From Catenulispora acidiphila DSM 44928 (GTDB lineage Bacteria; Actinomycetota; Actinomycetes; Streptomycetales; Catenulisporaceae), in NCBI RefSeq assembly GCF_000024025.1, contig NC_013131.1:4092001-4156000 (forward strand): a stretch of 64,000 bases of DNA. Direction: 5' to 3'. This document shows, piece by piece, positions 9,801 through 16,425 of this stretch. Under the pieces are notes generated by a model. That model saw nothing but the letters and a program-made list of their open reading frames with translations. It searched no databases and was not told the DNA's origin. The position numbers were made by a program, and so were the translations under genes. Numbering within the stretch: the stretch's first letter is position 1; every line of letters starts with the position of its first letter.

Positions 9801-10306
9801 TACACGTAGCCCAGGGTCCGCCGCGTGGACATCGAGAGCCCGGCGATGCAGCGCGGGCCGCCCGGGTCCGGGATCGAGGTGTCGGTGCTGTTGGGGGAAC
9901 AGGGCGGCAGGACGAGGTTGGGCACCACGTCGGGGGAGGAGGGCTTGGCCGGTGTGGAGGGCTTGGCGTCGTTGCGCGGCGGGGTCTGCGTCGACGGGCT
10001 TGCCGGGCTTGCCTGGGTCGTCGGCGGCGTCGAAGTCGTCGAGGGCGTCGAAGGCGTCGAAGGCGTCGAGGGCAGCGTCGACGGCGATGAAGAAGGCGCT
10101 GTTGAGCCGGGGGTGCTCGGCTGCGGCGAGCCGGGAATCGCAGGGTGCGCGTTCGCGGCGGACGGCGCGGCGCTCGACGAGTGCGGCGCGGTGGGTGTCG
10201 GTGGTGGATCTGCGTGGGCGGCGACCGTTCCGATCGGCCCGGATGTCGCGAACAGGGCTCCCGCGACGATGATGGCGAGCGAGCTCGCGAAACGACGGAT
10301 TGACAC
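3803..10306 (-). CDS. giant secreted protein: nuclease-like motif, VWD domain, tandem beta repeats
   Basis: About 2,167 aa. GTG at 10306 is chosen for the GGGGAG ribosome site 7 nt upstream; a GTG at 10330 is the alternative. Residues 1-32 are a signal peptide ending AHA, followed by a Pro/Ser/Thr linker to about 130. Around residues 252-272, RPDLLLYD followed by VEMKGNW matches the spacing of a PD-(D/E)XK nuclease core. A calcium-loop-like DADHNGVDDIWD follows near 375. A hydrophobic segment lies at about 490-510, then a von Willebrand type D domain (FGDPHMTTLDGLAYD to about 680), a beta-sandwich region, four roughly 115-residue PPC-like repeats (937-1397) and seven roughly 110-residue repeats to the C-terminus. 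It stands alone. The nuclease role is inferred from the motif only; adhesion or a cell-surface role is equally possible. Confidence 0.85.
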   Translation of the reverse strand: MSIRRFASSLAIIVAGALFATSGPIGTVAAHADPPPTPTAPHSSSAAPSAANAHPAIPGSPQPSTPGSTAPSSSPSTLPSTPSTPSTPSTTSTPPTTQASPASPSTQTPPRNDAKPSTPAKPSSPDVVPNLVLPPCSPNSTDTSIPDPGGPRCIAGLSMSTRRTLGYVYNPATGSYTVPCISDPRALIPDATYSKMDCKPLYLAGENIAQTRVIAQLNAAGVYGDSAATGITANLQWETILPDPAAPDKNNRPDLLLYDRTKANGPVGLVEMKGNWNTKDDPVAEVKKYVQDWPVSNHPAVEYHFTTPISDDFKIQLEPPCKDDPTKHSYYQFHTYSDPANDGVIRISRTFVGCPPRQKGSGQDEQNGGYQGTIGADADHNGVDDIWDFVRNHPELWYLTTPMLIPTFHPLSKPVMVSLDRDALTELEEATEDAAPDAIDAEWAALVDSMPDAVAEAAADIAAGDATALGLDATEMALAELALDGGFVTLSALFVAPLIAAAVLAAIWAVMHWHLFGDPHMTTLDGLAYDLQDQGEFEVVHVPSLNLDVQARFLPLGGSRTFTVVDSVVFTINGSLVELNQHGVATVNSVPIPSSQTLTEFGDGAALVRNGNKFVATFGAGNARLAFGDSSLGFDIAPGIPTTGLLGNNDGIPGNDLVMADGTPLTSPTAATIDGTYANSWRLTDNESDFTYDEDMDTAAYTDLTFPSNVVTLADFAQSDQDLARQACNAQAVPPGPQFDACMLDVAQTGDANYAKAAAAVTDVLQDYSAHTVDASGTVTENFEGAVGSNFRPDSTESIGGTTAAGPVFDGSGYSFSVPSLPNHSGATVAFDVYAVGITSANAQNQTLTVKVGDLATTAVLAFTPTAASVSSGSATVTALGQGQTAQGAPYQRYRVTMTTPQYSDEMRVQLTPSGFRGIIGTSLAVDNISVGVTLVPAQTFAAALPLAVSAGTVDGAAAAGAGTLENTGSADVYSFTVPAGGQHLNLSIGSCPAEGQSDGISWTLATAAGHTTASGVCLDRDLGLVAAGQYTLTVRGPGLVGPYTVNMEAPQSFTATLPLAVTANTLNGTATTGAGVFEDGASQDMYSFTVPTGGKQLAVSLRSCPASDNYSPGTWKLLDAATQTVVHSGYGGCSYADFGTLPAGSYTLLVAANGTPGPYTLDLLSPQSFTATLPLTTTANTINGTATPGASDFETGASQDTYTFTVPTDGQFLDLDITACPTAGYSTPLRWKLINTATGASAANGNCSYSSLGPLAAGGYQLLVSAGGVAGGYALNLEAPQSFAATFPLAVSPNVVNGAAATGAGRFETVASQDMYTLTAPSDGSPVLLDIASCPTLDYSTTLTWRLLDSSGTAIAHGKCGVAGLGVLAAGSYRLAVDSGGMIGTYSLFASAGGAGTPAATLDGTPDVVTTTVAAQSVAIGFVNPTSQTVAVTGSSTLTSGDCDYSSLVFYLYDHTGAEVTHTGLQCGSAGMLYSPVLPAGSYTLLIVPPAPVTGKLGVQIFGASSTAVTATLDGAPASVTTTAASQSAVVSFTNPALQAVTITGSAAITSGDCDYSSVKFYLYDHSGTQVKSGSLSCGSAGVLYSPTLGAGSYMMLIAPPGPVTGTYGVQVFGAGSSMATAALDGTPASVTTTTASKAVAVGFTLPADQAVTVTGSTTITGDCDYSSVKFYIYDHSGNQVSNASLSCGSSGVLFGKALTAGSYTVLAVPPGPVTGSYGVQVFGGSVPAVATLDGTPKAVTTTVASQAAAVRFTVPSSQTVTIAGYATITTGDCDYASVKFYLYDSTGTQLKNQSVSCGSSAALYGATLAAGSYTLVAVPPGPVAGTYGVQVFGATPPATAALDGTPTSVATTTASRSVGIGFTVATAQTVTITGSSAITGDCNYASVHYYLYDHTGAQLNNMSLSCGSADVLFAPTLAAGSYLLLIVPPGPVTGTYGAQVFGATAVSATAALTGAPVSATTTIAGRAAAFGFTVPTSQAVMIAGSSTITANCNYTSVHYYLYDSTGTKVKNVSLSCGSAGQLFTATLAAGSYKVVIVPPGPQTGKYTAQVFGATASSATAPTTGTLTSVKTTVAGQATSIAFTTTAAKNVTLAGATTITGGTCGTTSMAYYLFDHTGTQLKNGSLGCGSTGTLYTMTALPAGSYTVRIVPSGLVYGSLGVKVTAA
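3806..6114 (-). repeat. seven tandem ~330-bp coding repeats
   Basis: Seven C-terminal modules of the giant secreted protein, each about 330 bp. Each runs from a TLDGTPxSVTTT-like start through GDCDYSSVKFYLYDHSG, a central SLSCGSAG and AGSYTLLIVPPGPVTG, to YGVQVFGA. Two cysteines per module (GDCDY and SCGS) suggest one disulfide each. The last copy is the most diverged. Confidence 0.85.
6115..7495 (-). repeat. four tandem PPC-like coding repeats
   Basis: Four modules of about 345 bp, each starting near PQSFTATLPL and carrying ASQDMYSFTVP, a SCP motif and AAGSYTLLV. They resemble bacterial pre-peptidase C-terminal beta-sandwich domains. Confidence 0.75.
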
Positions 10307-10415
10307 CGGACGGCTCCCCGAATCAGGCACACATTAGTTCGACTTTCGTAAAGTCTGTCAGTGCCCTAATGGCGGGTCAATGCGCTGCGATCGCCTCCAC
10401 GCCAGGCTGAGGCCG

Positions 10416-11495
10416 CTATCGGAGATCGTCGGGGGATGCCAGGGCCCTGCCGAAATCCGCTCGGGCTTTGTCCACGGTCGAGTTCGCAGGTCCGCCGGGC
10501 CGGAGCCACTCGGCCAGATCCGAGGCCTCGACGAGGAAGCGTCCCGGTGTGACTTCCGTCACAGACCACTGTGACAGGTCCGAGACAAGACTCATATGCT
10601 CCTGGGTAAGGAGTTGGATACAGTGCGCGTCGGGAACGAGCCGGCTCCACAGGTTCGCGTGCACGCGCAAGACAGCCGCGCCGATCTCCGGCCACAGCGG
10701 CTGCAGCGGCTGCAGCGCCCGGCCGCGGTCGTCCCAGGAATAGACCTGGTACGGAGTCGGCGCCACGAAAGCGAAGGACGCCTGCGCGGCCTCGGCGAGG
10801 ATCGCCGCGCGCGCCCGGTCGACCTGGGCCGCTGGCGAGGCGGCCGGGTCATAGACCTGATACACCGCCTGGCCGTTCGGGTTCATGTGGACGAAAGCCG
10901 CCCGCGACGCCCCTTCGTCGGCGTAGCGCACGGCGGCTGAGGAACTGGCGAGCAACACCGAGGACAGGTGCGCCGCGACTTCGCCGCTGGTGTCCACCTG
11001 ATTCATCCCGGCACTGGACAGGTAGGCATCGCCCCCGGCCTCGGACGCCCAGCGCACCGCCCGCTCACACCACTGGTCCGTCGACCTGCCGGGCGCGGGC
11101 GCGGCCAGCGCGACATACGCCGTCACCATCGGATCAGCGATCTGCGAGATCCACTCCGGCAACCCGACCAGCGGCGTGGCACGGAGATCACCGGACAAGC
11201 CACCCGCGCGCAGCACCTCGGCGAACGCCGCCAGCCACTCCGACACCGCATCCAGGTCGTACGGGTCCATCAACTTCACGGAAACACCCGCGAGAGTCGC
11301 CGTCGGCGCCGCGCCCCAGACCCGGTCCGCGGCCGCCTCGTTGGCCGCGACGACGCCCCGGGACACCGCGTCCGACACCGCCGGACCCGCGGTACCGACA
11401 GGTGCGAACTCCACGCGCACGTCGTCGTACCCGTTGTCCTCCAACTGGCGCAGAATGCCGGCAAGGTCGATACGGACATCGTCGTGGTTCGCCAT
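10416..11495 (-). CDS. hypothetical protein, 359 aa
   Basis: No family is recognised. The acidic, Ala-rich soluble protein begins MANHDDVRIDLAGILRQLED (ATG at 11495; a TTG nine bases upstream is a weaker alternative). There is no signal peptide or membrane segment. The middle holds AAFVHMNPNGQAVYQVYDPA and a similar PTPYQVYSWDDRGRALQPLQPLW stretch, and several Trp residues are spread along the length. It lies upstream of the giant secreted protein on the same strand, with a 100-base gap, so cotranscription is possible but unproven. Confidence 0.7.
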   Translation of the reverse strand: MANHDDVRIDLAGILRQLEDNGYDDVRVEFAPVGTAGPAVSDAVSRGVVAANEAAADRVWGAAPTATLAGVSVKLMDPYDLDAVSEWLAAFAEVLRAGGLSGDLRATPLVGLPEWISQIADPMVTAYVALAAPAPGRSTDQWCERAVRWASEAGGDAYLSSAGMNQVDTSGEVAAHLSSVLLASSSAAVRYADEGASRAAFVHMNPNGQAVYQVYDPAASPAAQVDRARAAILAEAAQASFAFVAPTPYQVYSWDDRGRALQPLQPLWPEIGAAVLRVHANLWSRLVPDAHCIQLLTQEHMSLVSDLSQWSVTEVTPGRFLVEASDLAEWLRPGGPANSTVDKARADFGRALASPDDLR

Positions 11496-11549
11496 GCCGC
11501 CCAAAGTACCGGCGCGCAGCGGCCTACGAGACGAGCGCTGTGCGCGGGC

Positions 11550-12032
11550 TCAGCGGCGTCGAAGAGCCCACGGGAACACGAACCACAAAGCGAGGAAGGC
11601 CACTGCGACGACAGCGGTGATGACCGAAGCCGCGATCCGGCCGATGACCACGTCGATGATCAGGAACACCGCGCAGTCCAGGGCGATGGACAAAAGCAGC
11701 ATGCCCAGTCGCGCGCAGTGCGTGGACAAGATGACGACCTGCTCCTTCATGCCGCTGCGGAACAAGCCGCGATGGATGGCGACCGGCGTCGCCAACACGG
11801 CCACCGATATCACGGACATCAAAAGCGCGGCGATATAGACGTACTGCTGTGTGGCGGAGAGCTGCGTGAAGCGCGCGGTGAATGCGACGCTGAGCAAAAA
11901 CGCGAAAATGATTTGGACACCGGTCTGGAGCACTCGCAATTCCTGCAAAAGCTCCACCAAATTCCGGTCGGCCCTTTCGTCGGCTGTCTCATGGCGGCTC
12001 GGCGATCCGGTGTCTCGCTTGTCGACGGCCAT
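11550..12032 (-). CDS. DUF6328-type four-helix membrane protein
   Basis: A 160-aa protein. The N-terminal ERADRNLVELLQELRVLQTGVQIIFAFLLS stretch resembles the small actinobacterial DUF6328 family. Four hydrophobic segments are visible, roughly at residues 35-55, 65-85, 105-130 and 135-155, and the C-terminus is basic (ALRRR). The family's function is unknown. The gene is divergent from the SRPBCC protein gene across about 190 bases in which nothing else is supported. Confidence 0.8.
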   Translation of the reverse strand: MAVDKRDTGSPSRHETADERADRNLVELLQELRVLQTGVQIIFAFLLSVAFTARFTQLSATQQYVYIAALLMSVISVAVLATPVAIHRGLFRSGMKEQVVILSTHCARLGMLLLSIALDCAVFLIIDVVIGRIAASVITAVVAVAFLALWFVFPWALRRR

Positions 12033-12221
12033 AGCGGTTTCCTTGACGAGCCGATTTTCCCTCGGTCATCAAGCCATATGACCAAGCTCCTGACAACCAA
12101 ACACCGTCGGGCGGGTGCGGAGGGCCGACAGGGCCGTTGTTTGACCCCGGAGCCGTCGGGCACCCGCACTCGGTGCGGCACCGGGCCGCAGAAGAAATCA
12201 GCAGGACGAAGGAGACGCTCT

Positions 12222-12698
12222 ATGGGTGACGTCACCGAATCGGTCGATGTGAACGTGCCTGTCAGCACCGCGTACAACCAGTGGACCCAGTTCGAGACCT
12301 TCCCGCAGTTCATGGACGGTGTGGAGTCGGTCGCGCAGATCGACGCGCGCCGCACCCACTGGGTCACCAAGGTCGGCGGCGTCCGCCGCGAGTTCGACGC
12401 CGAGGTGACCGAGCAGCATCCCGACGAGCGCATCGCGTGGAAGAGCATCGGCGGGGACACCGGCCACGCCGGCGTCGTGACCTTCCACCGCCTCAACGAC
12501 GCCGAGACCCGGGTCACCATCCAGCTGTCCTGGGAGCCCCAGGGCCTGGTGGAGAAGGCCGGCAGTGTCTTGCAGGTGGACGATCACCAGGTCAAGGCCG
12601 ACGCCAAGCGGTTCAAGCAGTTCATCGAGGAGCGCGGCACCGAGACCGGGCAGTACCGCGGCGAGCAGGCGGCTCCGGGCACGCCCGGAGCCTGGTGA
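12222..12698 (+). CDS. SRPBCC family protein (polyketide cyclase/dehydrase-like)
   Basis: A 158-aa soluble protein of the START/SRPBCC fold. The start is typical of the actinobacterial cyclase/dehydrase type: MGDVTESVDVNVPVSTAYNQ, then FPQFMDGVESVAQID. The middle VTFHRLNDAETRVTIQLSWEPQG and the C-terminal helix VKADAKRFKQFIEERG complete the helix-grip fold. The C-terminal tail is Gly/Pro-rich. A GAAGGAGA ribosome site lies 7 bases before the ATG. Such proteins bind small hydrophobic ligands; no ligand is known here. The gene is monocistronic and convergent with the first MocR gene. Confidence 0.85.
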   Translation: MGDVTESVDVNVPVSTAYNQWTQFETFPQFMDGVESVAQIDARRTHWVTKVGGVRREFDAEVTEQHPDERIAWKSIGGDTGHAGVVTFHRLNDAETRVTIQLSWEPQGLVEKAGSVLQVDDHQVKADAKRFKQFIEERGTETGQYRGEQAAPGTPGAW

Positions 12699-12750
12699 GT
12701 TCTGCCGCTGAAGGCATCTGCCGCTGACAGCGTTGGGATGAGCTACGCCG

Positions 12751-14154
12751 TCATCTGACCGCACACGAGCGGTAGATGTCCCCCAGCGCCGTCAGTGCCG
12801 TCTGCAGGCCCTTGCCGTCTATCGTGGCGTAGCCGAGGACCAGGGCCGGCGGGCGGGTGCGGTCGTCCAGCGTGTAGAAGGCGCCGCCGCGGATGAGGAT
12901 CGAGCGGTTGCGGGCCTCGCGGACGAGGACTTGTTCGTCCATATGCGATGGCAGGGTGACGAAGGCCTGGATACCGCTGTCGCCGCCGAGCATGTGGGCG
13001 CCCGGGAAGTGTTCAGCGACCATGGTACGGATCAGGGCCCTGCGCTTGTGGGATTCGGTGCGCAGGGCTCGCTGGTGGCGGTCGTAGGCGCCGGTGGCGA
13101 CGAAATGGGCGAAGGCCAGCTGTTCCAGGCCTGAGCAGCCGATGTCCCAGCCCGCGCGGACCGCCTCGACGCCGGACATCACCTCCGGGGGGCCCGCGAT
13201 CCAGCCCAGGCGCAGCGCCGGTGCCAGGACCTTGCTGACGCTGCCGGCGTAGACGACGCGGTCCGGGGCGAGGTTCTGCAGCGACGGGACGCGGTCGGCG
13301 CGGTCGAGGTAGGCGCAGTCGAAGTCGTCTTCCAGGATGTAGCCGTCCACCTTGCGGGCCCACTCGATCAGCTGTGCGCGGCGGGCCGGGGACAGGCGCA
13401 CGCCGGTGGGGAACTGGTTGCCCGGCGTCGTCAGGACGGCACGCGCCGGGCTGCGCTCCAGCAGGTCCACGCGCAGCCCTTCGGCGTCCACCGGGATGCC
13501 GACCGGGCGTAGGCCCGCGCTGGCGATGAACTCGCGCTCGCCGGGGTGGCTGGGGTCCTCCACGCCCAGGTCCCGGTGGCCGTTTTCCCGCAGCATCGCG
13601 CACAGCAGGGCCAGCCCTTGGGCGAAGCCGGCAGTGATCATCAGGTTCTGCGGGCTGATCCGGACGCCGCGGGTGCGGCCCAGATGCCCGGCCAGAACGT
13701 GGCGCAGGTGCGGCGCGCCGCTGAGCGGGGCGTAGCCGAGTTCGGCCCGCCCGGCCTGGGCCAGGGCCGCGGTCACCGAGCGCACCCACTCCCGGCGCGG
13801 GAAGGCGTCCAGGTCAGAGGTACCGGTGCGCAGGTCCCACGCCGATTCCGTGCGCTCCGGCAGGGCCCTGGTGAGCGCCGAAGCGGCGCCCGAGGGCCGG
13901 CCGATGCCGTTGGCGACCCGGGTCCCGGAGCCGCGGCGGGTCGCCAGGTAGCCCTCGGCGACCAACTGCTCGTAGGCCTCCACCACGACGCTGCGCGAGA
14001 CCGCCAGATCGGCGGCCAGCTGGCGGCTTGACGGCAGCGGCGAGTCCTCGCCCAGGGAGCCGTCCTCGATGAGCCGGCGCAGGCTGCCGCGGACCTGTTC
14101 GGACAGGGGGAGGGCCGATTCGCGATCGACGGTGAGTGAGAGGTCTGTGGCCAA
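12751..14154 (-). CDS. MocR/PdxR family regulator (GntR HTH + aminotransferase domain)
   Basis: 467 aa. Residues about 10-80 form a GntR winged helix (LPLSEQVRGSLRRLIEDG, then SSRQLAADLAVSRSVVVEAYEQLVAEGYL). The rest is a fold-type I aminotransferase-like domain with the PLP lysine in AGSVSKVLAPALRLGW. The start is TTG at 14154, preceded by GGGAG 8 bases upstream; an in-frame stop lies further upstream and no ATG or GTG is available. It is divergent from the chorismate-cluster operon and very probably regulates it. Two 10-bp direct repeats at its start are candidate sites, since MocR proteins characteristically bind direct repeats. Confidence 0.9.
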   Translation of the reverse strand: MATDLSLTVDRESALPLSEQVRGSLRRLIEDGSLGEDSPLPSSRQLAADLAVSRSVVVEAYEQLVAEGYLATRRGSGTRVANGIGRPSGAASALTRALPERTESAWDLRTGTSDLDAFPRREWVRSVTAALAQAGRAELGYAPLSGAPHLRHVLAGHLGRTRGVRISPQNLMITAGFAQGLALLCAMLRENGHRDLGVEDPSHPGEREFIASAGLRPVGIPVDAEGLRVDLLERSPARAVLTTPGNQFPTGVRLSPARRAQLIEWARKVDGYILEDDFDCAYLDRADRVPSLQNLAPDRVVYAGSVSKVLAPALRLGWIAGPPEVMSGVEAVRAGWDIGCSGLEQLAFAHFVATGAYDRHQRALRTESHKRRALIRTMVAEHFPGAHMLGGDSGIQAFVTLPSHMDEQVLVREARNRSILIRGGAFYTLDDRTRPPALVLGYATIDGKGLQTALTALGDIYRSCAVR

Positions 14155-14186
14155 GTGGTCTGCTCCCGACGGGTCGAAGTGGTCTG
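14153..14186. promoter_or_regulatory. candidate MocR direct-repeat operator
   Basis: AAGTGGTCTG occurs twice, at 14153-14162 and 14177-14186, 24 bases apart start to start. It overlaps the MocR start and faces the biosynthetic operon. The spacing is slightly over two helical turns, the kind of arrangement known for MocR regulators such as GabR. The site call is an inference. Confidence 0.45.
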
Positions 14187-14329
14187 TACTGCCGATTCAG
14201 GCATCTGATTTAGTCAAGTCGAGAAAGCGTTCGATCTGCGTGCACATATCGGCTTGTTCATGCGCCGTTCCGGCTCCGAGCTGATGTGCGTTCAGATACA
14301 CGGGGTATTCCAGAAAGGCGGCAACGGCC

Positions 14330-15823
14330 GTGCTCTCGCCATCGATCCCGGTCCGGGTGACCGTTACCGAATTGCCAGGCGGCAATCCCCTTCAAACCTA
14401 TGAAGAACTGCTGCGCGATCGGCCTGGCCACGACGTGTTCCTCTTCGAGAGTCCGGCCGGTCCGGTCCAGGACCGGCGCTGGGCGGCGGTCGGCTGGGAC
14501 CGGCTCGCCGAGATCCGGCTGTACGCCGGACGCGTCGAGCTGACCGCCGGGGCCGCTCTCGGAGATCTGCTCGCCGAGACCGTCTCGGCCGAGGCCGGGC
14601 CGCCCAAAGAAGCCTATGACGGCATCCGGGTCTGGGACGCGTCCGCCCCGGAGACCAGATGGCGCCTGCTGGCGGCGATCACCGAGGCCTTCGACGTCGA
14701 CACCGACCTGGGCCAGGACACCTTCGCCTTCGGATTCCTGACCGTCCTGTCCTACGAGGCCGCCTGGGACATCGAGGACATCCCGCAGACCCAGCAAGAC
14801 GCTGACATGCCCCGGTGCACCCTGGCCCTGTTTCGGAACACGGTCTGGTACGACCAGCACAGCGGCGGGGTGCGCCTGCTGTCCGCCTCCGGCCCGCACT
14901 TCCCCGCGGCCGGGAGTGAGCAAGCTCTCACGCCGGCCGCCGCGAGCGGGGAATCAGAGCCCTCCATCATCCCCGCCGCCCCGGCGCCGCGTTCGGTGAC
15001 CGACAACGTCGAGCAGGAAACGTTCACCGGCCGCGTCGAGCGCTGCCTGCGCCACATCGGCGTCGGCGACAGCTACCAGATCCAGATCGGGCACCGGATC
15101 GACGTCGAGACCGACCTGACCCCGGTCGAGGTCTACAAAAGGCTGCGCCACCGGAATCCGTCCCCTTACATGTACCTGACGCCCTGGAGCGGCCGGACCG
15201 TGATCGGCGCCAGCCCGGAGCTGTTCTTCCGGATCGAGGGCCGCCGCATCCTCATGCGCCCCATCGCCGGGACCGCGCCGCGGGCCGCCGATCCGGCCGA
15301 GGACGAGCGCCGGGTCGCCGAGCTGCGCGCCAGCGCCAAGGAACAGGCCGAGCACGTCATGCTCGTCGACCTGTGCCGCAACGACATCGGCCGGGTGTGC
15401 GTGCCCGGCACCCTCCAGGTCGAGACCATGATGGAGGTCGAGCCCTTCGCCTACGTCCACCACCTGGTCTCCACGGTCTCCGGAGACCTCGAGGACGGCG
15501 TCGGGGTGTGGGAGGCCGTCCGCGCGACGTTCCCGGCCGGCACCATGACCGGCGCGCCGAAGGTGCGCGCCATGGAGATCATCAACGAGATCGAGGACGA
15601 CCCGCGCGGCGCCTACGCCGGCGCGCTCGGCCTGATCGACGTGCGCGGCTTCGCGGTGCTCGCCTTGTGCATCCGCACCACCGTCCACGACGGCCGCGCC
15701 TACAGCACCCAGGCCTCCGCCGGCGTGGTCGCCGACTCCGTCCCGGCCTCCGAATGGCGCGAGACGCTGGCCAAGATGAGCGCCACCTACTGGGCCCTGA
15801 CCGGCGAGGAGCTCCTGTCGTGA
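14330..15823 (+). CDS. chorismate-binding synthase, component I (TrpE/PabB/PhzE-like)
   Basis: A 497-aa enzyme that adds ammonia to chorismate. The C-terminal half is the chorismate-binding domain: VGDSYQIQIGHRI, SPYMYLTPWSGRTVIGASPE, PIAGTAPR, EHVMLVDLCRNDIGRV, FPAGTMTGAPKVRAME and ASAGVVADSV. PIAGT is the anthranilate-synthase form; aminodeoxychorismate synthases usually have PIKGT. An N-terminal FLFES resembles the LLES tryptophan-feedback motif. Anthranilate or ADIC is therefore a better product guess than PABA, though not settled. It is the first gene of the block and overlaps its glutaminase subunit by GTGA. A primary-metabolism role cannot be excluded, but the neighbours argue for a dedicated precursor pathway. 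Confidence 0.88.
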   Translation: MLSPSIPVRVTVTELPGGNPLQTYEELLRDRPGHDVFLFESPAGPVQDRRWAAVGWDRLAEIRLYAGRVELTAGAALGDLLAETVSAEAGPPKEAYDGIRVWDASAPETRWRLLAAITEAFDVDTDLGQDTFAFGFLTVLSYEAAWDIEDIPQTQQDADMPRCTLALFRNTVWYDQHSGGVRLLSASGPHFPAAGSEQALTPAAASGESEPSIIPAAPAPRSVTDNVEQETFTGRVERCLRHIGVGDSYQIQIGHRIDVETDLTPVEVYKRLRHRNPSPYMYLTPWSGRTVIGASPELFFRIEGRRILMRPIAGTAPRAADPAEDERRVAELRASAKEQAEHVMLVDLCRNDIGRVCVPGTLQVETMMEVEPFAYVHHLVSTVSGDLEDGVGVWEAVRATFPAGTMTGAPKVRAMEIINEIEDDPRGAYAGALGLIDVRGFAVLALCIRTTVHDGRAYSTQASAGVVADSVPASEWRETLAKMSATYWALTGEELLS

Positions 15824-16410
15824 ACGTCCTGATCGTCGATGCCTACGACAGCTTCTCCCACATCATCTTCCAGTATCTGCGCACCCTCGGCGCGGAGGTC
15901 GACGTGGTGCGCTCGCACACCCGCACCCCCGAGGAGCTCCTGGACAGCGCCCCGGACGCGGTCGTGCTGGGACCGGGTCCGGGCCACCCGGCCGACTCCG
16001 GGCACGTCGAACTGGTCCACGCCTTCGCCGGCCGCGTGCCGCTCCTCGGGGTGTGCCTGGGCCACCAGGCGATCGGCCTGGCCTACGGCGGGCGGATCAC
16101 CGTCGCGGCGAACCTGATGCACGGCAAGACCAGCCCGATCGCGCACGACGGCGAAGGCGTCCTGCTCGGCGCCCCGCAGCCGCTGACCGTCACCCGCTAC
16201 CACTCGCTGGTCGTCGACGGGGACCTGCCGCCGGAGCTGGTCGTCACCGCGACCTCGCTCGACGACGGCTACGTGATGGGCCTGCGCCACCGCGACCTGC
16301 CGGTCGAGGGCGTGCAGTTCCACCCCGAGAGCGTCACCACCGACAGCGGTCTGTCGCTGTTCGCCAACTTCCTCACCGCGGCGCGTCCCCGGCTCCAGGC
16401 CCGGATCTGA
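15820..16410 (+). CDS. glutamine amidotransferase, component II (TrpG/PabA-like)
   Basis: A 196-aa class I glutaminase that supplies ammonia to the preceding synthase. It has the expected NVLIVDAYDSFSHIIFQYL start, the nucleophile in PLLGVCLGHQAIG (Cys near residue 79), YHSLVV, and the His/Glu pair in VQFHPESVTT. The GTG start overlaps the stop of component I by four bases, which implies translational coupling and a heterodimer. Length is normal for the family. One small difference is SFSHIIFQYL where most TrpG/PabA proteins have SFTxNLVQYL; this may affect contact with component I. Confidence 0.9.
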   Translation: MNVLIVDAYDSFSHIIFQYLRTLGAEVDVVRSHTRTPEELLDSAPDAVVLGPGPGHPADSGHVELVHAFAGRVPLLGVCLGHQAIGLAYGGRITVAANLMHGKTSPIAHDGEGVLLGAPQPLTVTRYHSLVVDGDLPPELVVTATSLDDGYVMGLRHRDLPVEGVQFHPESVTTDSGLSLFANFLTAARPRLQARI

Positions 16411-16425
16411 GAGGACGGAACCATC

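Noticed and set aside
12125-12175. SigB-like promoter pair (GTTTGA ... GGGCAC) before the SRPBCC gene
   Set aside because: The -10-like part differs from GGGTAT-type sites and the spacing is marginal; the evidence is too thin.
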